Notes under the pieces: generated by a model
Seen by the model: the letters and a program-made list of their open reading frames with translations, nothing else
The model's database searches: none
Told to the model about the DNA's origin: nothing
Program-made: the position numbers and the translations under genes
Assembly: GCA_026415715.1 (NCBI GenBank)
Contig: JAOAGO010000016.1
Location: 1-58,258 of the forward strand
DNA: 58,258 bases
Direction of reading: 5' to 3'
Source: Chitinophagaceae bacterium
GTDB taxonomy: Bacteria; Bacteroidota; Bacteroidia; Chitinophagales; Chitinophagaceae
Shown here: in pieces, positions 33,714-42,269 of the stretch
How the letters are laid out: the number at the start of each line of letters is the position of its first letter
How positions within the stretch are numbered: position 1 is the stretch's first letter

Positions 33714-35072
33714 ATGGATGTTAAAAATAGTATTCTGGAAACCATCGGTAATACACCGATGATCCGACTGAACCGGATTACCGCCGATTTCCCTTGTGAA
33801 GTATATGCCAAAGTAGAATATTTCAATCCCGGCAATTCAGTAAAAGACAGGATGGCCCTAAAGATGATTGAAGTAGCCGAACAGGAAGGAAAACTGAAAC
33901 CCGGAGGTACGATTATTGAATGTACTTCAGGAAATACAGGCATGGGCTTAGCCTTAACAGCCATTATTAAAGGGTATAAATGTATTTTTACCACTACCGA
34001 TAAGCAATCAAAAGAAAAAATTGATATCCTGAAGGCGCTTGGCGCTGAAGTGATTGTATGCCCTACTAACGTAGAACCCGAAGACCCGAGAAGTTATTAT
34101 TCCGTTGCCAAACGTTTAGCCCAGGAAATACCCAACTCTTTCCATTGCAATCAGTACGATAATCTGGCTAACCGGCTTGCACATTATGAAAGTACGGGTC
34201 CTGAAATCTGGAGGCAAACCGAAGGAAAAATCACTCACCTTGTTTGTACGGCAGGCACTGGAGGAACCATTACAGGTACGGCACAATATTTAAAAGAAAA
34301 AAACAAGGCTATACAGGTATGGGCCATAGATGTGTACGGTTCTTTGCTTACAAAATATTTCCGAACCGGCATAATTGATATGAACGAAGTACACCCTTAC
34401 GTAAGCGAAGGCTTTGGCGAAGATTTTGTACCTCAGAATTATGATATGAGCGTTATTGATCACTTTGAGCAGGTTACAGATAAAGACGGGGCAGTTATGG
34501 CCAGAAGGTTGGCTAAAGAAGAAGGGTTGTTTTGCGGATACAGCGCCGGCAGTTGTTTGCAAGGTCTGATGCAGCTGAAAGACAGATTGAAACCCGGCGA
34601 TCTCGTAGTATGTATTCTGCATGATCACGGAAGCCGGTATGTTGCTAAAATTTACAATGACCAATGGATGCTGGAAAGAGGATTTCTTGATGTTAAAACG
34701 TTTAAAGATGTAGTCAGCGCCAGAGGTATTATGAAAATCATAACCGTTGAACCCGAACAAACTGTTTCTGAAGCCGTAATGCTGATGAAAAAATATGACA
34801 TCGAAAATATACCGGTAATAGATGACGGAGAACCCGTAGGTTCCATCAGTGAAGGCGGCCTGTTTCAGAAAATATTTGACAACCCTGAAATCAAGCATTC
34901 TAAAATAAAAGATGTTCTTGAACCCCCTTTACCCATCGTTGCTTTTGATACTCCCGTTGAAAAACTAAGAAATTACATCACGAAAGATAATGGCGCTGTT
35001 CTGGCCAGAGATGAAGCGGGTAATTACCACATCATCACAAAGTATGATCTCATTCACTCTCTGGGAAATTGA
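33714..35072 (+). CDS. Cystathionine beta-synthase (PLP domain plus CBS pair)
   Basis: This 452-residue enzyme joins serine or O-acetylserine with homocysteine or sulphide. The PLP lysine is Lys44 in NPGNSVKDR. SGNTGMG and the phosphate loop GTGGTITGTAQYLK are present, and the active-site helix GYSAGSCLQGL follows. Two CBS domains occupy about 335-450 (RGIMKIITVEPEQTVSEAV and the second ending YHIITKYDLIHSL), probably an adenosyl-ligand sensor. It could also act as an O-acetylserine sulfhydrylase, since the sequence does not decide. It has its own promoter. Confidence 0.9.
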   Translation: MDVKNSILETIGNTPMIRLNRITADFPCEVYAKVEYFNPGNSVKDRMALKMIEVAEQEGKLKPGGTIIECTSGNTGMGLALTAIIKGYKCIFTTTDKQSKEKIDILKALGAEVIVCPTNVEPEDPRSYYSVAKRLAQEIPNSFHCNQYDNLANRLAHYESTGPEIWRQTEGKITHLVCTAGTGGTITGTAQYLKEKNKAIQVWAIDVYGSLLTKYFRTGIIDMNEVHPYVSEGFGEDFVPQNYDMSVIDHFEQVTDKDGAVMARRLAKEEGLFCGYSAGSCLQGLMQLKDRLKPGDLVVCILHDHGSRYVAKIYNDQWMLERGFLDVKTFKDVVSARGIMKIITVEPEQTVSEAVMLMKKYDIENIPVIDDGEPVGSISEGGLFQKIFDNPEIKHSKIKDVLEPPLPIVAFDTPVEKLRNYITKDNGAVLARDEAGNYHIITKYDLIHSLGN

Positions 35073-35339
35073 TACAAATTAAATCAGAACTGGCCTATCT
35101 ATCGTAAAAATACGATAATTTTTCAGGCAAAATTGACAAATCAGAATAAAGGTTTATTACTATTACAAATAAGAATTTTTGCTCTTGTAAAAAAAAGCAT
35201 ATGCCAATACTTTAGCAGCATAATTGTTTGGTAAATTAAAAGCCCGTTTTTAAAATCCCGTATCCTGGAAAACATTATCCAAACTATGAAAACCATCCTT
35301 GAATCACCGTGTCCTGGTTCTGAAAAAGATTGCCCGAAA

Positions 35340-35373
35340 CCACCTGCCAAACTGATGTTAGTTTGGCGGGTGG
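35340..35373. repeat. Strong 14-bp hairpin in the CBS-aldolase intergenic region
   Basis: CCACCTGCCAAACT and AGTTTGGCGGGTGG pair over 14 bp with one G-T wobble and a 6-nt loop. Flanking CACCG (35305-35309) and CGGTG (35376-35380) allow an outer extension. It lies 268 nt after the CBS gene, too far for an ordinary terminator. It may be a REP-like palindrome or a decayed inverted-repeat element. The remaining 35073-35511 gap shows no gene; an open frame on the minus strand runs through the hairpin and looks fortuitous. Confidence 0.6.
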
Positions 35374-35487
35374 CGCGGTGAATACTCAAAACCAGTTTTA
35401 CTGATTTCATACATTTATCCAAGCTACCCGATAAAATCTATCCTTTTCGTTCTCTTATTTAATTTCATGAATTTAATGCGGAACTTA

Positions 35488-35495
35488 TAATTTTG
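35488..35495 (+). promoter_or_regulatory. -7 box (TAATTTTG) of the aldolase gene
   Basis: TAATTTTG matches TAnnTTTG, 16 nt before ATG 35512. Confidence 0.58.
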
Positions 35496-35511
35496 CCCCA
35501 AAACCAATATA

Positions 35512-36582
35512 ATGGCAAATTCAAAAATTGAACAACTGCTTGGAGCAAAGGCAGAATATTATCTACAACATACCTGCACCACCATCACCAAAGATTTATT
35601 ACACCTGCCCGGACCTGATTTCGTGGACAGGATATGGTCACAGAGCGACAGGAATCCTCAGGTGTTGAGAAACCTTCAGCTGATGTATAATACCGGCCGT
35701 CTGGCCGGAACCGGCTACTTGTCTATATTGCCCGTGGATCAGGGCGTAGAGCATAGCGGAGGAGCCTCATTTGCAAAAAATCCCATCTATTTTGACCCTG
35801 AAAATATTGTAAAACTGGCTTTGGAAGGCGGCTGTAATGCCGTAGCTACCACATTCGGAGCGCTGGGAACTTTAGCCAGAAAATATGCTCATAAAATCCC
35901 TTTTATCGTAAAGATCAATCATAATGAATTTCTGACTTATCCCAATAAATACGATCAAATCATGTTTGCTACCATCAAGGCCAGCTGGAATTTGGGCGCT
36001 GCTGCCGTGGGTGCAACAATTTATTTTGGCAGTGAAGAATCATCCCGGCAAATTCAGGAAGTCAGTAAGGCTTTCGAAATGGCACACGAATTGGGAATGG
36101 TCACTATTCTTTGGTGTTATTTGAGAAATTCTGCCTTTAAAAAAGATAAAGACTACCATGTATCAGCAGACCTGACCGGACAGGCAAATCATCTTGGCGT
36201 TACTATTGAAGCAGATATCGTAAAACAAAAACTTCCGGAAAATAACGGGGGTTATCTGGCATTGCAATCCAAGGAAAATCCGTATGGAAAAATTGATAAG
36301 CTGGTTTATGAAAAACTTACGTCGGATCATCCAATAGATTTATGTCGTTATCAGGTGGCCAACTGTTTTATGGGGCGAATCGGTTTGATTAATTCGGGCG
36401 GCGCCTCTTCCGGCTCAGCCGATCTGACCGAGGCCGTAACCACTGCTGTAATCAACAAACGGGCCGGAGGTATGGGATTAATCAGCGGTCGGAAAGCTTT
36501 TCAACGCCCTATGAAAGAAGGTATTGAGATTTTAAATGCCATTCAGGATGTTTATCTCGACAAAGAAATAACCATTGCATAA
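35512..36582 (+). CDS. fbaB: Class I fructose-bisphosphate aldolase, DhnA type
   Basis: The 356-residue enzyme cleaves fructose-1,6-bisphosphate to triose phosphates through a lysine Schiff base, in glycolysis or gluconeogenesis. Diagnostic parts are [20 protein letters not shown], the [18 protein letters not shown] segment, the [13 protein letters not shown] region and [17 protein letters not shown] with the phosphate-binding residues. The length agrees with bacterial FbaB. The gene ends 12 bp before the 79-bp inverted-repeat element. Confidence 0.92.
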   Translation: MANSKIEQLLGAKAEYYLQHTCTTITKDLLHLPGPDFVDRIWSQSDRNPQVLRNLQLMYNTGRLAGTGYLSILPVDQGVEHSGGASFAKNPIYFDPENIVKLALEGGCNAVATTFGALGTLARKYAHKIPFIVKINHNEFLTYPNKYDQIMFATIKASWNLGAAAVGATIYFGSEESSRQIQEVSKAFEMAHELGMVTILWCYLRNSAFKKDKDYHVSADLTGQANHLGVTIEADIVKQKLPENNGGYLALQSKENPYGKIDKLVYEKLTSDHPIDLCRYQVANCFMGRIGLINSGGASSGSADLTEAVTTAVINKRAGGMGLISGRKAFQRPMKEGIEILNAIQDVYLDKEITIA

Positions 36583-36594
36583 CCAAATACTTAC

Positions 36595-36673
36595 TGTCAG
36601 GAACGACGCCTTTTCTCGCATTTTATAAAAAATTATTGGTATAGGTTAAATTTATGAGGCGTCTTTCCTGACA
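36595..36673. repeat. 79-bp element with 17-bp terminal inverted repeats (MITE-like)
   Basis: TGTCAGGAACGACGCCT at 36595-36611 is matched by its reverse complement at 36657-36673, with one mismatch in 17. The interior of 45 bp is AT-rich and has no coding frame. The ends TGTCAGG/CCTGACA look like transposon termini. I see no convincing target-site duplication. If transcribed it would form a long hairpin, so an alternative reading is a terminator of the aldolase gene. No other copy was noticed by eye in the window. Confidence 0.6.
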
Positions 36674-36820
36674 TGATATAATTGATTGAATTTCAAAATT
36701 TCATCTCCACGATTTTCAGTATTCTTTTCTTCTTTTTTTATTACACCTAAAACATTCGAAACCCTAATCAATAAAATACACTATAATTTCTTCAACCATG
36801 ATTTTTTTAAGCATTCTCAT

Positions 36821-36828
36821 TAAATTTG
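36821..36828 (+). promoter_or_regulatory. -7 box (TAAATTTG) of the haem-motif lipoprotein gene
   Basis: TAAATTTG matches TAnnTTTG, 50 nt before ATG 36879. Confidence 0.5.
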
Positions 36829-36878
36829 GGAAATAAATGAAAATTATTTTTTCCATTGGAGAGAAAAAATAATCTGAT

Positions 36879-37229
36879 ATGAAATTCCTGAAAATGTTTC
36901 TTCTTGTTATATCCTCTCTCGCAGGTCTTATCAGCTGTAAAAAAAATTCAGAAAATACCGGAGGGACTACTGTAAATTGTAATGATGTGCCCAATAAAAC
37001 TTTTTCGGCCCATGTAAATCCAATAATACAAAGTCGTTGCGCCATAGCTGGCTGCCATGCTGCCGGCTCGCCCAACATCCCGCTGACCAATTATGCTCAA
37101 GTTTATTCGGCACGTACTGCCATCCGTAGCGCCGTGATATCCGGCTCAATGCCTAAAAACGGAACGTTATCGGCTGCAGAAAAAAACTCTATCATTTGCT
37201 GGATTGACAGCGGAGCGCCCAATAACTAA
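36879..37229 (+). CDS. Small lipoprotein with CX4CH cytochrome-c-like motif
   Basis: The 116-residue product has a lipoprotein signal peptide ending at Cys20 (LISC). The sequence FSAHVNPIIQSRCAIAGCHA holds Cys54, Cys59 and His60, spaced CX4CH rather than the standard CX2CH. A C-terminal GSMPKNGTLSAAEKNSIICW could supply the distal methionine. This resembles the cytochrome-c-like domains (PSCyt type) of Bacteroidota and Planctomycetes lipoproteins. Haem attachment to CX4CH is not proven here. It likely faces the periplasm. The gene stands between the aldolase and an S9 peptidase. Confidence 0.75.
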   Translation: MKFLKMFLLVISSLAGLISCKKNSENTGGTTVNCNDVPNKTFSAHVNPIIQSRCAIAGCHAAGSPNIPLTNYAQVYSARTAIRSAVISGSMPKNGTLSAAEKNSIICWIDSGAPNN

Positions 37230-37315
37230 ATCACATTACAAAAAAGGAAATACAGCACAGCGGAGAAAATATACTCCGAAGATATTAGATAATTTTATCC
37301 GTTAAAAATTACACA

Positions 37316-39739
37316 ATGAAGAATGTTTTCTTGTTTCTTCTGAAATGTTTTTTGCTTACTCCTCATTTTCTCCTTTCTCAATATCCGAAGCTTACCATAG
37401 AAAAAATTATGAGTGACCCGAAATGGATAGGAACCTCTCCATCGGGTGTATTTTGGAGCCATGACAATAAAACGCTGTATTTTTACTGGAATCCCGAAAA
37501 CTATCCGGCCGATTCATTGTATTCCTTAGATATCCAAAGCAGAATTCCGGTAAAAGTTTCTCCCGCATTAAAGAAACCAGCTGAATCAGAAAAAACATTT
37601 GTTTTCAATAAAAACAGAACTGCTTACGTATATGCTTCCGATGGTGATATTTTTTACAAAGACCTGAAAACTAACCACACCAAACGAATTGTGCATACGG
37701 TAGAAACGGAATCAAATCCCGTTTTTTCTTTTCAGGAAAAAAAAATTGTTTATGTCAGAAATCAAAATCTTTATGCATGGGATATAACAAGCGGAGAAAC
37801 CATGCAACTCACGAATTTCAGAGGAAGTGAAACTTTAAATTCACCGGCAATATCCGATGGAAGAAATCCAAGAAACAATTCAAGAATTTCTGAGAATTCA
37901 GGTTCTGATCAGGAACAGTGGCTGCGGCAGGAACAACTATACCTTTTCAGCACCTTGAGGGAAAGAAAAAATAAAAGAGAACTTACAGAAGCTTATAACA
38001 AAAGTATTCCGAAAGAAAAAGAATTACGCGTTTTACCCGTAGAAGATAAAACCCTGCAACAGGTACAAATCAGCCCTGACGGTCGTTTTATAACTTATCG
38101 TCTTTATAAATCCCCTTCTCAATCCAGAAACACCATCGTTCCTGATTTTGTAACCGAATCAGGATACACTACTGATATTCCTTCCAGACCAAAAGTCGGA
38201 TCTCAACAAGGCACTTACGAAAGTTTTATCTATGATCGACAACGCGACACTTTAATTACAATTAAAACAGACTCTATTCCCGGCATTTATGATTTGCCTG
38301 ACTATCTGCATGATTACCCCTCCTTGCTGGAGCAAAAGAAAAAAAATCCTTCAAAACGAGCGGTTCTTATAACCTCTTTCCGATGGTCTCCGAATGGCAC
38401 CTATGCAGTATGTGAGATACGGTCTCAGGATAACAAAGACCGTTGGCTTATGCTTTTAGATACCTCTGATTTAAAGTTAAGATTATTAGACAGACAAAGA
38501 GATGAAGCCTGGATTGGCGGACCCGGAGTTACGGGTATCGGCGAAAACAATGCCGGCTGGTTAAGCGAAACCCAATTCTGGTATCGCTCTGAAACAACCG
38601 GTTATTCACACCTTTATCTGGCTGATGTAGTAAACGGAATCAAGCGACCCTTAACTTCGGGCAAATTTGAAGTACTTTTTGTTCAACCTTCGATTGACAA
38701 AAAATCATTTTATCTGATCACTAATGAGGAACATCCCGGAGAACAGCATTTATACCGTCTGTTTCTTTCAGGCAAAAAGGAAAAATTAACGAGGATGACC
38801 GGCGCTCATCAGGTATTTATCTCGCCCGATGAGAAATGGCTTGCCTATCTTCACTCTTATTCCACTCAACCCTGGGAGTTGTATTTACAGGAAAATAAAC
38901 CAAATGGCAGAATTATACAGCTGACGAATCTGGCCGCTTCAAAAGAATTTAAGTCTTATTCCTGGAAAGATCCCGAAATTATTACTATACCGGCACAGGA
39001 CGGTGAAACTATTTATGCTAGATTATATAAACCTTCCAATCCCCATCCTGCTCGTCCAGCCGTATTATTTGTACACGGGGCAGGCTATCTGCAAAATGCC
39101 CATAAATGGTGGAGCAGTTATTTCAGAGAATATCTGTTTCATCAATTTCTGGCTCAAAACGGATATTATGTTTTAGATATTGATTACCGGGGAAGCGCCG
39201 GCTACGGACGAAACTGGCGAACCGGAATTTACCGTCATATGGGAGGAAAAGATCTTTCAGACCATGTAGATGCGGCACAATTTCTGGTCAGAAATTACAA
39301 TGTAAATCCGAAAAATATAGGCATATACGGTGGTTCATACGGCGGTTTTATTACGCTCATGGCCATGTTTAAAGAGCCGGAGATTTTTTCGGCCGGGGCA
39401 GCACTCCGCCCTGTAACTGACTGGTCAAATTACAATCATGGCTATACCTCAAACATTTTAAATGAACCACAAAATGACAGTATTGCCTATCGCAGAAGTT
39501 CACCCATTTATTATACAAACGGATTAAAAGGCCATCTCTTAATATGCCATGGAATGGTAGATGTAAACGTACATTATCAGGATGTTGTTAAGTTGGCCCA
39601 ACGTTTGATTGAAAACGGAAAAGATAACTGGGAGTTGGTTTCATATCCTGTAGAAGATCATGCATTTACCGAACCTTCAAGCTGGACGGATGAATACAAA
39701 AGAATTTTCAGACTCTTTGAATCTGTATTAAAAAAATGA
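37316..39739 (+). CDS. S9 prolyl oligopeptidase-family peptidase (DPP IV-like)
   Basis: The 807-residue protein has a signal peptide (LFLLKCFLLTPHFLLSQ), a beta-propeller region (about 40-540, with many blade-like WSPNG and SPDG motifs) and a C-terminal alpha/beta hydrolase. The triad can be placed as Ser674 (GIYGGSYGGF), Asp749 (HGMVDVNVH) and His782 (VEDHAF). It should release dipeptides or small fragments from peptides in the periplasm. Substrate preference (Xaa-Pro or broader) cannot be read from sequence. The start at ATG 37316 begins the signal peptide. Confidence 0.92.
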   Translation: MKNVFLFLLKCFLLTPHFLLSQYPKLTIEKIMSDPKWIGTSPSGVFWSHDNKTLYFYWNPENYPADSLYSLDIQSRIPVKVSPALKKPAESEKTFVFNKNRTAYVYASDGDIFYKDLKTNHTKRIVHTVETESNPVFSFQEKKIVYVRNQNLYAWDITSGETMQLTNFRGSETLNSPAISDGRNPRNNSRISENSGSDQEQWLRQEQLYLFSTLRERKNKRELTEAYNKSIPKEKELRVLPVEDKTLQQVQISPDGRFITYRLYKSPSQSRNTIVPDFVTESGYTTDIPSRPKVGSQQGTYESFIYDRQRDTLITIKTDSIPGIYDLPDYLHDYPSLLEQKKKNPSKRAVLITSFRWSPNGTYAVCEIRSQDNKDRWLMLLDTSDLKLRLLDRQRDEAWIGGPGVTGIGENNAGWLSETQFWYRSETTGYSHLYLADVVNGIKRPLTSGKFEVLFVQPSIDKKSFYLITNEEHPGEQHLYRLFLSGKKEKLTRMTGAHQVFISPDEKWLAYLHSYSTQPWELYLQENKPNGRIIQLTNLAASKEFKSYSWKDPEIITIPAQDGETIYARLYKPSNPHPARPAVLFVHGAGYLQNAHKWWSSYFREYLFHQFLAQNGYYVLDIDYRGSAGYGRNWRTGIYRHMGGKDLSDHVDAAQFLVRNYNVNPKNIGIYGGSYGGFITLMAMFKEPEIFSAGAALRPVTDWSNYNHGYTSNILNEPQNDSIAYRRSSPIYYTNGLKGHLLICHGMVDVNVHYQDVVKLAQRLIENGKDNWELVSYPVEDHAFTEPSSWTDEYKRIFRLFESVLKK

Positions 39740-39796
39740 ATGAATACTTCCGCACCCTCAAACGTGATCAGAATCATCCAATTTACAGGAACTTTA

Positions 39797-39804
39797 TATA
39801 TTTG
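39797..39804 (+). promoter_or_regulatory. -7 box (TATATTTG) of accD
   Basis: TATATTTG matches TAnnTTTG, 20 nt before ATG 39825. Confidence 0.55.
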
Positions 39805-39824
39805 TGCGATAACTTCATTATGCA

Positions 39825-40736
39825 ATGAAACCATTTGAAGACTTTGACTCCAATCTGGCCGGCGAAGAAGGTAAAAGTGAAGAAGCAAAAACCAGTTGGT
39901 TTAAAAGGATTAAAAAAGGAATCGTTACCAAAACCTCAGAAAAAAAAGAAACCCCGGAAGGACTCTGGACAAAATGTCCGGATTGTAATTACATCTGTAC
40001 CGTATCCGACCTCAGAGAAAATTTATTTATTTGCCCCAAATGCGGATTTCATCATCGTATTGGGAGTAATGAATATTTTGAAATTCTTTTTAATAAAAAT
40101 GAGTACACCGAACTTTTTGAAAATATAAGAAGCATAGATTTCCTGGGTTTTACCGATTTAAAACCATATCGGAAACGCTTGGAAGAAATATGGAACAAAA
40201 CCTCTTTGAAAGAAGCCATCAGAATTGCCACAGGCGATCTCGAAAATCATAAAGTGGTAATCGGATGTATGGACTTTGAGTTCATCGGCGGATCTCTTGG
40301 AAGCGTGATGGGTGAAAAATTTTCCAGAGCCGTGGATTATTGCATTGAACACCGGTTACCTTATATTGTCATAAACAAAAGCGGTGGTGCCCGCATGATG
40401 GAGAGTGCTTTTTCGCTAATGCAAATGGCAAAAACCAGCGGAAAGCTATCTCTGCTCAGCGACGCCGGGCTTCCCTACATCTCTGTATTAACAGATCCTA
40501 CTTTTGGCGGAATCACGGCTTCTTTCGGTATGTTGGGCGATCTGAATATTGCCGAACCCGGAGCCTTAATCGGTTTTGCAGGGCCTCGTGTCATCAAAGA
40601 AACTATCAAAAAGGATCTTCCTGAAGGATTTCAACGTAGTGAATTTTTGCTCGAGCACGGATTTCTTGACTTTATCGTTTCTCGAAAAGATTTAAAAGAA
40701 AAGTTAGCTACCGTTTTAACCTTATTTAAAAGCTGA
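39825..40736 (+). CDS. accD: Acetyl-CoA carboxylase carboxyltransferase subunit beta
   Basis: The 303-residue subunit works with AccA to transfer CO2 from biotin to acetyl-CoA, making malonyl-CoA for fatty acid synthesis. An N-terminal zinc ribbon has Cys51, Cys54, Cys70 and Cys73. The crotonase-fold carboxyltransferase domain shows INKSGGARMMESAFSLMQMA and VLTDPTFGGITASFGMLGD. The length is typical. accA is not in the window. About 100 bp separate it from smpB. Confidence 0.96.
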   Translation: MKPFEDFDSNLAGEEGKSEEAKTSWFKRIKKGIVTKTSEKKETPEGLWTKCPDCNYICTVSDLRENLFICPKCGFHHRIGSNEYFEILFNKNEYTELFENIRSIDFLGFTDLKPYRKRLEEIWNKTSLKEAIRIATGDLENHKVVIGCMDFEFIGGSLGSVMGEKFSRAVDYCIEHRLPYIVINKSGGARMMESAFSLMQMAKTSGKLSLLSDAGLPYISVLTDPTFGGITASFGMLGDLNIAEPGALIGFAGPRVIKETIKKDLPEGFQRSEFLLEHGFLDFIVSRKDLKEKLATVLTLFKS

Positions 40737-40839
40737 TTTTTGCTGGTATTCCGGTATCTTATCCTTTAAAGAGTTTTCCTTTCTGCTATTACCTTTTTAA
40801 AAAAAAACAGAACTTTGTCACTTTATTCAATGATAAATA

Positions 40840-41277
40840 ATGCCGGAAATCAAAAACAGGAAAGCGTATTTTGATTATTACATCGAAGAAACATTCGAAG
40901 CCGGAATGGTGTTGCAAGGCACTGAGGTGAAATCTTTGCGCCAGGGTAATACCAGCTTCAATGAGGCTTTTTGTTATATTCATAAAGGGGAAGTTTGGAT
41001 TAAATCGCTGTATATCGGGCCGTACGAATACGGCACACACAACAATCATAATCCTTTACGCGAAAGAAAACTTTTACTAAAAAAAAAAGAAATTCTGAAG
41101 TTAGAACAGCGAATGAAAGAAAAAGGCTACACTTTGGTTCCTCTCCGTATTTATTTTAACGAAAAAAATATTGCAAAAATTGAAATTGCACTGGTAAGAG
41201 GAAAAAAGAAATACGACAAAAGAGAAACCATTAAAAAAAGAGAAGCAGAAATGCAAATGAAGCGCTTTATCAAATAA
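40840..41277 (+). CDS. smpB: SsrA-binding protein SmpB
   Basis: The 145-residue protein brings tmRNA to stalled ribosomes. It shows the OB-fold core (RKAYFDYYIEETFEAGMVLQ, GTEVKSLRQGNTSFNEAF), ALVRGKKKYDKRE and the basic C-terminal tail (KKREAEMQMKRFIK). The length is slightly short of the roughly 160 residues in E. coli. The tmRNA gene itself is not seen. It lies 6 bp upstream of the third secreted paralogue, so the two are probably co-transcribed. Confidence 0.96.
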   Translation: MPEIKNRKAYFDYYIEETFEAGMVLQGTEVKSLRQGNTSFNEAFCYIHKGEVWIKSLYIGPYEYGTHNNHNPLRERKLLLKKKEILKLEQRMKEKGYTLVPLRIYFNEKNIAKIEIALVRGKKKYDKRETIKKREAEMQMKRFIK

Positions 41278-41283
41278 TGTAAA

Positions 41284-42237
41284 ATGATTAAAAATAAGAT
41301 TTTCTTTTTAAAAAAATTGTTTATTGTACTTTTTCTTATCGCTGCCTGTGCAAAATCTTTTTCCCAATCCGTTCTTGGCTTTTGGTACGGCAGCGCTAAT
41401 GTAGTCAGCTCATTTTCTACCAATAATTATCTGGTTGAATTGGTTCTACATTCGGAAAAAAATCAGGTATCTGGAATTATGAATTATTTTTTCAAAAATA
41501 GTTATCACTCTATTAAAGTGAAAGGAAACTATGATCCTTCTACACGACAATTGTACCTCTATGATATTCCCATCGCATATCATGCTTCATTGTCTGGCAT
41601 GAATGTAGATTGCTTAATGAATTTAAAAGCAAATCTGATTTTGTCAAGAAAAGGAACTGAATTGAATGGAAAATTTATTGCTACAACAGAATATAAAAAT
41701 ATTTGTCCTGATTTAAGATTTCATTTTACTTTTGATGCTGACGTTAGTAAAAAAGATTCCGTATTGAAGGCGATTGCCGAATTTAAAGAAACTTACCAGG
41801 TATGGAAGCCTTCTGCTACCGACACCTTTGTACAGGCAGAGGTATTACCGAGAAAAGTAATTAATGACGATATTGAAAAAGAATTTGCCACCCGAAAAAA
41901 CGAGGTCATCGATGAGCTGGAGGTAGAATCAGACTCTTTGGAATTGGCTATATACGATAACGGCGAAGTTGACGGCGATATCATCTCTTTGTTTTACAAC
42001 GGAAACTTGCTTTTTTTCAATCAAAAACTGACGCACAAAGCCATACGTATTACACTCCCTCTTCAGCCCGGAAGAGAATATAATGAACTTAGCATGTTTG
42101 CGGAAAATCTCGGACTGATTCCACCCAACACCGCTTTAATCCTGATTAAAGATGGTAAAAACCGCTATGAGTTACGCTTATCAAGCAATCTGGAAAAAAA
42201 TGCAACTATTCGTATCCGGAAAAAAACAAAATCTTAA
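41284..42237 (+). CDS. Secreted DNGxxDGD/IPPNT family protein, paralogue 3
   Basis: The 317-residue protein shares the architecture of the two genes at 9.8-11.9 kb. It has an N-terminal signal sequence ending near CAKSFSQ (an IAAC lipobox is also possible). Next is an N-terminal beta-rich domain opening VLGFWYGSANVV. A short linker follows. The C-terminal domain carries YDNGEVDGDIISLFYNGN, AENLGLIPPNTALILI and KNATIRIRKKTKS. Divergence from the other two is moderate, so the duplication is not recent. It starts 6 bp after smpB. Function unknown. Confidence 0.82.
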   Translation: MIKNKIFFLKKLFIVLFLIAACAKSFSQSVLGFWYGSANVVSSFSTNNYLVELVLHSEKNQVSGIMNYFFKNSYHSIKVKGNYDPSTRQLYLYDIPIAYHASLSGMNVDCLMNLKANLILSRKGTELNGKFIATTEYKNICPDLRFHFTFDADVSKKDSVLKAIAEFKETYQVWKPSATDTFVQAEVLPRKVINDDIEKEFATRKNEVIDELEVESDSLELAIYDNGEVDGDIISLFYNGNLLFFNQKLTHKAIRITLPLQPGREYNELSMFAENLGLIPPNTALILIKDGKNRYELRLSSNLEKNATIRIRKKTKS

Positions 42238-42269
42238 AATTTTCTTTTTTCTATTATTTATTATTTATC

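Noticed and set aside
35141-35422. 93-codon open frame on the minus strand between CBS and aldolase genes
   Set aside because: It runs through a strong palindrome and its composition looks random; no family resemblance.
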